This document shows positions 25,595 to 32,674 of a stretch of DNA of 64,000 nt, one piece after another. The notes under the pieces were generated by a model. The model did not search any database, was not told where the DNA came from, and saw only the letters and a list, made by a program, of their open reading frames with translations. How positions within the stretch are numbered: the stretch's first letter is position 1; each line of letters starts with the position of its first letter. Where the stretch lies: the NCBI RefSeq assembly GCF_014205155.1, contig NZ_JACHMX010000001.1, forward strand, positions 310,001 through 374,000, in the 5' to 3' direction. The stretch is from Amycolatopsis umgeniensis. GTDB lineage: Bacteria > Actinomycetota > Actinomycetes > Mycobacteriales > Pseudonocardiaceae. The position numbers and the translations under genes were made by a program.

Positions 25595-26305
25595 ATGCCG
25601 TCGCCGGCGAACGACGCCGTACCCCTCGACTACGAGACCGATCCAGGGCGCTTCGCGGCCAATGTCCTCTCGACGGCACGGTTCTCCTCGTGTGGCGACG
25701 TCCATCCGGAGATCGCTCGCCGTCTCGACGGCTGCTCTCTCGTGCTGGACATCGGAGGCGGCACCGGAGCGCTCTCGCGGTTGCTCACGCGCAGGCGGGT
25801 TGCGACGGTGGTGGCCGACCTCTCGTCGCACGTCTCCCGGGCACCGGGGTTCGCGGTACGGGCGGATGTCGCGGGCCTCCCTTTCCACGGCGGGACCTTC
25901 GACGGCGCCGCGGCCCTGTGGATGCTGCACCACGTGCCCGAGCCGGTGGAGGCCCTCGCCGAGGTGAGCCGGGTTCTCACCCCCGGCGGCCTCCTCGCCG
26001 TTTCGACGTCCAGCCGCTGGAACGACCCCGAGCTGGCCTGGGCACTACCTCGCTGGGGACGGCCGTCGAGCTTCGACGCCGAGATCGCGGAAACCCTCCT
26101 GGGCAAGGTGTTCGAGGTGGAATCGGTCCGGACGTGGGACGCCCGGCTCGTGACGCTTCCCGATCACGCCGCGGTCGCGTTGTTCCTGCGCGGCAGGGGT
26201 TTGCCGGAACCGTCCGCGCGGCGGCTCGCCCGCACGGTGGAGGTTCCGTTGTCCCTCACGAAAAGAGGGCTGGTGGCCTGGGCGCGGAAGCGTTATCGGG
26301 GGTGA
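25595..26305 (+). CDS. class I SAM-dependent methyltransferase
   Basis: 236 residues from ATG 25595 (GGAGGAG at seven bases). Motif I LVLDIGGGTGALSRLL at 49-64, motif II VVADLSSHVS, then AALWMLHHVPEPVEALAEVSRVLTPGGLLAVS, the Methyltransf_11 pattern. A soluble small-molecule methyltransferase of unknown acceptor. Single gene, convergent with the NB-ARC gene with only eight bases between. Confidence 0.9.
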   Translation: MPSPANDAVPLDYETDPGRFAANVLSTARFSSCGDVHPEIARRLDGCSLVLDIGGGTGALSRLLTRRRVATVVADLSSHVSRAPGFAVRADVAGLPFHGGTFDGAAALWMLHHVPEPVEALAEVSRVLTPGGLLAVSTSSRWNDPELAWALPRWGRPSSFDAEIAETLLGKVFEVESVRTWDARLVTLPDHAAVALFLRGRGLPEPSARRLARTVEVPLSLTKRGLVAWARKRYRG

Positions 26306-26313
26306 GCCCGTCT

Positions 26314-28452
26314 CTAGCCGGCCTTGATCCGCCGAAGCCGCGCGTACACGTCCGCGGCTCTCGGCGCGCCGAGTTCGTTGAAGATCTTCAGCGCGTCTCC
26401 CCAGCAACCCCTCGCCGAGTCGACCTTGCCTTTCGCCTCCCAGAGCTGGCCGAGATGGTCCAGTGCCGCCGCTTCGCCGTAGCGATCCCCCATTTCGCGC
26501 CGGAGTTCCAGTGCCCGGTCGAGCTGTCCCGCCGATTCCCCGCTCCGGTGGATCTTCTGGAACACGAGCGCGAGCCCCACCAGCGTTTCCGCCTCGCCGT
26601 AGCGATAGTCGATCCGATGGCGGATGTCCAAAGCCTGGCGGAGGTTCTCGTAGGCCTGGTCGAATCTGCCCAGCTCGTGGTTCGTGAGACCGAGGAAGTG
26701 CAGGGTCTGCGCCACCCCCCATTCGTCGCCGAGCGCGTGGAAGACCGACAGCGCGTCGGCGTGGTGCTCGAGGGCTTCGGTGAATCTTCCTTGTTCGTGG
26801 TAGGCGATTCCCAGACTGATCAGTGCCTGGCCCTGTCCCCAGGAGTCGCCGATCTCGCGGCGGATGGCGAGCGCCGATTCAAGGTACTCCGACGCCTCTT
26901 CGAACCGGCACAGGTCGCGGTGGGCGATCCCCAGTCCCGCCAGAAGGGACGCCTCGCTGAACCGGTCGGAACATCGTCTGGCGGCCTCCACCCCGGTCTT
27001 GTAGGTCGCGATCCAGTCGGCCCACGGTTTGCGCAGCGTGAAGAACGCCCACAGCGCGAGCGGCAACCGGCACGCGATCACCGGCCAGTCCTCGGCGAGC
27101 GCGGCGTGCGCCGACGCGACCAGATTGGGCTGCTCGGCCTCGCACCAGGCGAGCGCGTCCCCGTAGGTGTCGAATTCGAGCCTGCCGGCGATGTCGACGG
27201 AGAACTCGATCTCGGTCCGTCTTCGCATGGGGGTGAGCACGCGATCCGCGGAATCGGCACAGGCGAGATACCACTCCAGCAGCCGTTTGGGCGCGTTTTC
27301 CCGCTCTTCGGCGGACTCCTCGGCCTCGACGCATTCCTTCGCGTAGACACGCAGCAGGTCATGGAAACGGAACCGGTCGCGGTCGACCTCGAACAACAGA
27401 CATCCGCCGGTGAGATTGTCGAGCCTGCGCCGGACCTCGGCCGAGGGCATCCCGGACAGCACGGTCGCGGTGGTCACGCTGATGGTCGGGCCCGGATGAA
27501 GCCCGAGCAACCGGAAGAGGCGAGCGGTCTCGGGATCCAGCGCCCGGTACGACCACGAGAACACGGGCCGCAGGGCGGACATTTCGTCGTCCCCCGTTTC
27601 GAACGCGTCCAGCCTGCGCGCTTCCGAATCGAGTTCGGCGAGGAGGTCGGCGACCCGCAGATACGGATGGGCGGCCACGCGTTCGCCCGCGATCCGCAGT
27701 GCGAGGGGCAAGTGTCCGCACAGGTCGGCGAGTTCCGCTGTCGCACCGGCCTCCTCGTCCGCTCGCCCTGGCCCGATCGCCTTGCGCAACAGGGCTTCGG
27801 ATTCGGCCGGGGACAGCATGTCCAAGGTGATCCGCCGCGCGCCGTTGCGCACGACGAGACCGGACAGGCTGCTGCGGCTGGTCACCATGACGAAGCAGCC
27901 GGACGTACTGGGCAGCAGGGCACGGACCTCGTCCGGGGAGGTGACGTTGTCCAAGACGATGACGAAGCGGCGATCGTTCACCAGCGAACGGAAGAGCGCC
28001 GATTTCGCCTCGAGGCTTCGCGGAATCATCTTCCCGGGGACTTCGAGCGCGCGCAGGAACCCGGCGAGGACCTCGTGCGGTGTACTCGGCGGCCCGGGAG
28101 CGTAGCCGTGGAGATCGCAATAGAGATCGCCATGGGGAAACCGGTCGCGCTGCCGATGCGCCCATTGCACGGCCAGTGCGGTCTTTCCCACGCCCGGCGC
28201 CCCGGCGACGATCGCGACCGCGACCGAATGGCTGTCCTCGCCCCGATCCGCGATGGCGCCGAGTTCGGCCAGTTCCGACTCCCTCCCGACGAACGTGGCG
28301 GTCACGGCGGGCAGCTGATGCGGCGTCAACGGAGAGCGGGCCGCGGACTCGTCGTCCCAACGATCCATATCCAGGAGTCGCCCGGGAACCGCCCACCGTC
28401 GCGGGTTCTCCCCGTTCCCACCTGAATGGCGCAAGCGCGTGGCCCACGTCAC
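26314..28452 (-). CDS. NB-ARC-TPR regulator-like ATPase
   Basis: 712 residues from GTG 28452; ATG 28368 (MDRWDDESAARSP) is an equally possible start, neither with a clear ribosome-binding site. FVGRESELAELGAI begins an NB-ARC module with Walker A GAPGVGKT (84-91 in the long form), Walker B FVIVLDNV, a sensor-like VMVTSRSSL and GHLPLALRIAG. From about residue 440 there are TPR repeats (ASEYLESALAIRREIGDSWG, ALEHHADALSVFHALGDEWG, and more). It lacks the SARP or HTH domain usually fused to this architecture in actinomycetes, so it may act through protein partners. Divergent from the ABC operon. Confidence 0.88.
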   Translation of the reverse strand: MTWATRLRHSGGNGENPRRWAVPGRLLDMDRWDDESAARSPLTPHQLPAVTATFVGRESELAELGAIADRGEDSHSVAVAIVAGAPGVGKTALAVQWAHRQRDRFPHGDLYCDLHGYAPGPPSTPHEVLAGFLRALEVPGKMIPRSLEAKSALFRSLVNDRRFVIVLDNVTSPDEVRALLPSTSGCFVMVTSRSSLSGLVVRNGARRITLDMLSPAESEALLRKAIGPGRADEEAGATAELADLCGHLPLALRIAGERVAAHPYLRVADLLAELDSEARRLDAFETGDDEMSALRPVFSWSYRALDPETARLFRLLGLHPGPTISVTTATVLSGMPSAEVRRRLDNLTGGCLLFEVDRDRFRFHDLLRVYAKECVEAEESAEERENAPKRLLEWYLACADSADRVLTPMRRRTEIEFSVDIAGRLEFDTYGDALAWCEAEQPNLVASAHAALAEDWPVIACRLPLALWAFFTLRKPWADWIATYKTGVEAARRCSDRFSEASLLAGLGIAHRDLCRFEEASEYLESALAIRREIGDSWGQGQALISLGIAYHEQGRFTEALEHHADALSVFHALGDEWGVAQTLHFLGLTNHELGRFDQAYENLRQALDIRHRIDYRYGEAETLVGLALVFQKIHRSGESAGQLDRALELRREMGDRYGEAAALDHLGQLWEAKGKVDSARGCWGDALKIFNELGAPRAADVYARLRRIKAG

Positions 28453-28465
28453 AACGACCGCTCTT

Positions 28466-28484
28466 GACTGACCGTCGGTCAGTC
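28466..28484. promoter_or_regulatory. TetR-type operator upstream of the ABC operon
   Basis: GACTGACCG-T-CGGTCAGTC, a perfect 19-bp palindrome 42 bases before the first ABC gene. Likely site for the TetR protein encoded at the end of that operon. Immediately downstream AAGGTAACCCTAA faintly resembles an iron box. Confidence 0.75.
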
Positions 28485-28525
28485 GAACTAAGGTAACCCT
28501 AAATCAACTATCGAAGGGGGTGCCG

Positions 28526-30238
28526 GTGGGACGCATCATGACGCTGGCGACCGGAGTTCGCCGCTATCTGGCCGTCGGCGTTCTCCTGCGCGTCGCCGTG
28601 ACTTGCACTTACCTCGGCCAGGGGTTGCTGCTCGCCCGGGTGCTGGAGCAAATGCTGACCGGACATGGGATCGGCGAGCAGATCGCGCCGCTGGCCGGGG
28701 TCGGGGCCGCGGCACTGCTCCGGTTCGGGCTGCTCTGGATCGCGGAGATCGTCGGACAGCTCACCGCGGCCGCGACCAAGCAGGAACTGCGGACGCGGGC
28801 GTTCGCGAAACTGGCGGAACTCGGCCCCGGGCACACGTCCGGTGAACGCACCGGCGAGCTGAAAGGCGCGCTCGTCGAGGGCATCGAGTCCCTGGAGGCG
28901 TACTACGCCCGTTACGTGCCCTCGCTCGTGGCGGTCGCGGTGACGCCGGTGATCGTGCTCGGGGTGCTGGCGGGCTATGACCCGTGGTCCGCGGTGATCG
29001 TGGCGGCGTTCGTCGTCGCCGCGCTGATCCTGCCGAAGCTGTGGTCGCGGATGCTGAAGCGCCGCGGCGACGAGCTGATGACGGCGTATCTCGGGATGGG
29101 CGCGACCGTGCTGGACACGCTCCAGGGTCTGGTCACGCTCAAGGCCTTCGGCGCGGCGGGACGGCGTCGCGAGGAACTGGCGACCGTGTCGGACAGGCTG
29201 ATCACCGGCTGGAACCGGGTGATGGCGGTCGCGTTGATCGCGCAGATGATCTACACCTTGGCGATCGTCGGCGGGGTGGCGGTGACCGTCGCGGTCGCGT
29301 CCGTCCGCGCCGCGGGCGGCTCACTGGACGTCGCCGCGTTGTTCGTCGTCCTGGTGCTTTCCGGCGAGGCACTGCGAGCGGTCGGCGTACTCGCCACGTC
29401 GTTCCACGCCAGTTACGACGCCGCGAGCGCGGCCGAGGTGCTGCACAAGTTGTTCGCGCGGCGGCCACCCGCCCCGGAGCGTCTAGGGGTCGCTCCGGCC
29501 GAAGGGGTGACTGCGTCGATCGGCTTCGAAGACGTGTCTTTCGCCTACCAGGAAGGCGAGACCGTCCTCAGTGGACTCTCCTTGCGTCTCGCGCCGGGAG
29601 AGACTGTCGCCGTCGTCGGCCCGTCGGGTGCGGGGAAGTCCACACTCGTCGCACTGCTCCAACGGTTCGTGGATCCCGGCACCGGACGGGTGACACTGGG
29701 CGGGCACGATCTGCGCGATCTGCCGCTCGAGCAGATCCGGTCGATGATCGGGCTCGTCTCCCAGGACACCCATCTGTTCGGCGGCACCATCCGGGACAAC
29801 ATCGCGCTCGCCCGCCCGGACGCCTCGGACGAGCAGATCGCCGAAGCCGCACGGGTGGCCGACATCCACGGCTTCGTCGCCGGGCTGCCGGACGGCTACG
29901 CCACCGAGGTCGGGGAACGAGGGCTGCTGCTCTCCGGCGGCCAGCGTCAACGGGTGGCGATCGCGCGCGCTGTCCTGCTGGACGCCCCGATCCTCGTGCT
30001 GGACGAGGCCACGGCCAGCGTCGACGCCGCCACCGAGGCGTCGATCCAAGCGGCGCTGGGCAGGCTGACCCGGGACCGCACCACGCTGGTGATCGCGCAT
30101 CGGCTCTCCACCGTGCGCGACGCGGACCGCATCGTCGTACTCGACGCGGGCGTGATCCGCGAAACCGGAACCCATGACGAACTCCTCGCCCGCTCCGGGC
30201 GCTACGCCGATCTCCTCTCCGCACAAGGAGCCTCATGA
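28526..30238 (+). CDS. ABC transporter permease-ATPase, CydD/IrtA-like half 1
   Basis: 570 residues from GTG 28526, five bases after GAAGGGGG; GTG 28520 would sit on that site. Six membrane segments in residues ~10-310 with ERTGELKGALVEGIESLEAYYARYVP, typical of the CydD-like type IV ABC group. The nucleotide-binding domain has Walker A GPSGAGKST (~365), Q-loop GLVSQDTHLF, signature LSGGQRQR (~470), Walker B ILVLDEATA and the H-loop IAHRLST. All ATPase residues are intact. Overlaps the next gene by 4 bp, so the two halves form a heterodimer. Substrate unknown; no cytochrome bd or siderophore genes are adjacent. Confidence 0.92.
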   Translation: MGRIMTLATGVRRYLAVGVLLRVAVTCTYLGQGLLLARVLEQMLTGHGIGEQIAPLAGVGAAALLRFGLLWIAEIVGQLTAAATKQELRTRAFAKLAELGPGHTSGERTGELKGALVEGIESLEAYYARYVPSLVAVAVTPVIVLGVLAGYDPWSAVIVAAFVVAALILPKLWSRMLKRRGDELMTAYLGMGATVLDTLQGLVTLKAFGAAGRRREELATVSDRLITGWNRVMAVALIAQMIYTLAIVGGVAVTVAVASVRAAGGSLDVAALFVVLVLSGEALRAVGVLATSFHASYDAASAAEVLHKLFARRPPAPERLGVAPAEGVTASIGFEDVSFAYQEGETVLSGLSLRLAPGETVAVVGPSGAGKSTLVALLQRFVDPGTGRVTLGGHDLRDLPLEQIRSMIGLVSQDTHLFGGTIRDNIALARPDASDEQIAEAARVADIHGFVAGLPDGYATEVGERGLLLSGGQRQRVAIARAVLLDAPILVLDEATASVDAATEASIQAALGRLTRDRTTLVIAHRLSTVRDADRIVVLDAGVIRETGTHDELLARSGRYADLLSAQGAS

Positions 30239-31977
30239 ACGCCGTCACCTCCCCGCTTCGCGCGACGCTGAACCGTGCGCGGCAAGGGAAAACCGCACTG
30301 GTCCTCGCCCTGATCGGCGGCGTGGCCCAGCACGCCGGGGCCGTCGTCGCCGCGGCCGCCGGTGCCTGGCTGATCGCGACCGCCGTGACCGGCGCCGGAC
30401 CCGGCGGCCTCTCCCCCGGTTTGATCGTGCTCGCCGCCGCGGTGGTCGTCGCCAGTGCCGGGACGTGGGCGGCCGCGCAGTTCGGGCACGCCTTCGCCTT
30501 CCGGTACCAGGCCGGTCTGCGGTTGGCGCTCTACGACGGTTTGGAACGCAGCGCTCCTCGCGAACTGCAGGGAAGGCGAACCGGCGAAGTCGCGGCTGTC
30601 GCGATGGGCGACATCGAGCAGCTCGAACTGTTCTTCGCGCATCTGCTTCCCGGTGTCCTCAACGCGGTGACCATCGGCATCGCGAGCGTCGCGGCCCTCG
30701 CCACGATCGACCTCCGGCTCGCGGCCGCGGCGGGGATCGGCATGCTGCTGACCAGCCTGGTACCGATCATCGTGGCGCGCCGGACCGAACGCGACGGGCA
30801 GCGGCTGCGAGCCGAGCTCGGCGGACTGAACGGCGACGTCGTCGATGGGGTGCAAGGAATTCGCGAGCTGCTGGCCTTCCGCCGGATCGACGCGTGGCAG
30901 GCCAAACTCACCGCGCGCACGTCGGCGATCCGCCGTCACCAGCTCGCGCACGGACGCGCCGTGGGCTTTCAGAACGGCGTGACCGACCTGCTTTCGTCGG
31001 CCACCACGATCACCGTGCTGATCACGGCGGTCGTCCTCAGCGCGTCGGGCGGGATCTCACTCGCGATCGCGACCGTCGCCGTCGGCCTGGTCATCGCCGC
31101 GGTCCGGCCGGTCACCGAAGTGGTGGAGATGGCGGGACAGCTGTCGCCTCTGCGCGCCAGCGCCCGCCGGGTCGTGGAGCTGATCGACCAGCCGGCGCAG
31201 GTTCCCGATTCCGCGACCTCCACTCCGGCTGTCCAGTCCCCCGCCGTGCGCTTCGATCATGTGTCGTTCTCCTACGAACCCGGCCGTCCCGTTCTCGACG
31301 ACGTCTCCTTCGAGGTGCCCGCGGGCTCGACGGTCGCGATCGTCGGGCACTCCGGCGCCGGGAAGTCGACGTGCGTCAACCTGCTGCTCCGGTTCTGGGA
31401 TGCCGGACGGGGCGCCATCACCCTCGGCGGACACGATCTGCGGGACTTCCCGCTGGCGGACCTGCGGGAGCACATCACCGTCATCCCCCAGGACGTCTAC
31501 CTGTTCGACGCCACCATCGCCGACAACCTCCGCCTCGGACGGCCCGGCGCGAGCCTCGCCGAACTCGAAGCCGCGGCACGGGCCGCCAACGCCCACGGCT
31601 TCATCGAGGCGCTGCCCGACGGGTACGACACGAAAGCGGGTGAGCGAGGGCTGCGGCTCTCCGGTGGCCAGCGTCAGCGCCTCGCCATCGCCCGCGCGCT
31701 CGTCTCGCCGGCTTCGGTCCTCGTCATGGACGAAGCCGCTTCGAACCTCGACACCGAAAACGAACGGAACATCCAGGCGGCGCTGCGGAACCTGCGCAGC
31801 GGGCACACCACGATCATCATCGCGCACCGGCTGTCCACGATCCGCGGCGCGGACCGCATCGTCGTCCTGGACGCGGGCCGCGTGGCCGAAATCGGGACCC
31901 ACAAGGACCTTCTGGCCCGAGGCGGGCCCTACGCCCGGCTCATCGCGGCACAACACGCGGGCGTCGTCGGATCTTGA
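30235..31977 (+). CDS. ABC transporter permease-ATPase, CydC/IrtB-like half 2
   Basis: 580 residues; ATG 30235 overlaps the preceding stop (ATGA). Six membrane segments then a nucleotide-binding domain with Walker A GHSGAGKST (~371), Q-loop IPQDVYLFD, signature LSGGQRQR (~475), Walker B SVLVMDEAAS and H-loop IAHRLST. The catalytic Glu is present, so unlike many heterodimeric exporters neither site is obviously dead. Partner of the preceding half-transporter. Followed 19 bases later by the TetR gene, so substrate-induced expression is likely. Confidence 0.92.
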   Translation: MNAVTSPLRATLNRARQGKTALVLALIGGVAQHAGAVVAAAAGAWLIATAVTGAGPGGLSPGLIVLAAAVVVASAGTWAAAQFGHAFAFRYQAGLRLALYDGLERSAPRELQGRRTGEVAAVAMGDIEQLELFFAHLLPGVLNAVTIGIASVAALATIDLRLAAAAGIGMLLTSLVPIIVARRTERDGQRLRAELGGLNGDVVDGVQGIRELLAFRRIDAWQAKLTARTSAIRRHQLAHGRAVGFQNGVTDLLSSATTITVLITAVVLSASGGISLAIATVAVGLVIAAVRPVTEVVEMAGQLSPLRASARRVVELIDQPAQVPDSATSTPAVQSPAVRFDHVSFSYEPGRPVLDDVSFEVPAGSTVAIVGHSGAGKSTCVNLLLRFWDAGRGAITLGGHDLRDFPLADLREHITVIPQDVYLFDATIADNLRLGRPGASLAELEAAARAANAHGFIEALPDGYDTKAGERGLRLSGGQRQRLAIARALVSPASVLVMDEAASNLDTENERNIQAALRNLRSGHTTIIIAHRLSTIRGADRIVVLDAGRVAEIGTHKDLLARGGPYARLIAAQHAGVVGS

Positions 31978-31996
31978 GCCGTCCTAAGCTGGGGGT

Positions 31997-32551
31997 ATGA
32001 AGAGCACGGCACCCAGGACCAAACCCTCGGACGAGCGCCGGACGGATCTGCTCGACGCGGCCGAGGAACTGGTCCAGAAGCAGGGAGCCGAGCGCTTCAC
32101 CGTCGAGGACGTCACTACGGGCGCGGGCGTCGCGAAGGGCACGTTCTATCTCCACTTCACGAGCAAGGGAGATCTGCTGGACGCGCTGCGAGACCGCTAC
32201 GTGCGCCGGTTCGCCGAAGTGCAGCTGTCCGCCGCGCGCGCGGACGGCGGCGTCGCCGGGGTGCGGGCCTGGATGCGGGCGGGCGTCACGGAATACCTCC
32301 GCGACGTCCGCCTCCACGACGTCCTCTTCCACCCCACGGCGCGCGGCGAGCGGGACACACCGAACACGGTCGTCGACACGTTCGCCGAGTTCCTCGCGGC
32401 GCTGGACTCGCCTCCCCCGGATCCGGAGACGACGGCCTTGATCCTGTACTCGGCGATGCACGGGGTGACCGAGCACATCGTGCACGCGCCGGAGACGGGT
32501 GATCGGTTGCTGGCGGGGTTGGACCGGCTCGTGGTTTCGGTGCTGGGGTAG
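31997..32551 (+). CDS. TetR-family repressor of the ABC operon
   Basis: 184 residues. The N-terminal HTH (AEELVQKQGAERFTVEDVTT, AGVAKGTFYLHFTSKGDLLDAL) is typical TetR; the C-terminal ligand domain is not recognised. Third gene of the ABC operon, and a perfect TetR-type palindrome lies just before the first gene, so autoregulation with a transported or related ligand as inducer is the simple model. Confidence 0.92.
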   Translation: MKSTAPRTKPSDERRTDLLDAAEELVQKQGAERFTVEDVTTGAGVAKGTFYLHFTSKGDLLDALRDRYVRRFAEVQLSAARADGGVAGVRAWMRAGVTEYLRDVRLHDVLFHPTARGERDTPNTVVDTFAEFLAALDSPPPDPETTALILYSAMHGVTEHIVHAPETGDRLLAGLDRLVVSVLG

Positions 32552-32570
32552 CGCGCGGCCGTTCGGTCTA

Positions 32571-32616
32571 ACTTTCGCCCGATCTGTACATACTTTCGTT
32601 GACTCCGGACGAAAGT
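32571..32616. promoter_or_regulatory. ACTTTCG repeats upstream of the secreted DUF1080 protein
   Basis: ACTTTCG occurs at 32571-32577 and 32592-32598, and its complement CGAAAGT at 32610-32616, giving one perfect inverted pair with an 11-nt spacer. Such GAAA/TTTC arrays recall operators of carbohydrate-utilisation genes in actinomycetes. Probable regulatory site. Confidence 0.55.
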
Positions 32617-32674
32617 CCTCTTAGGTTCAGCGGACGTCACAGAGGTGCTCCGCCGCCGACCTCGAGGAGCAACG

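Noticed and set aside
25690..28425. 911-codon + strand frame through the methyltransferase and NB-ARC genes
   Set aside because: Spans two real genes in other frames, and its product shows no domain.
28490..28502. AAGGTAACCCTAA as a firm IdeR iron box
   Set aside because: Too far from the 19-bp palindromic consensus to list as a feature; kept only as a hint.
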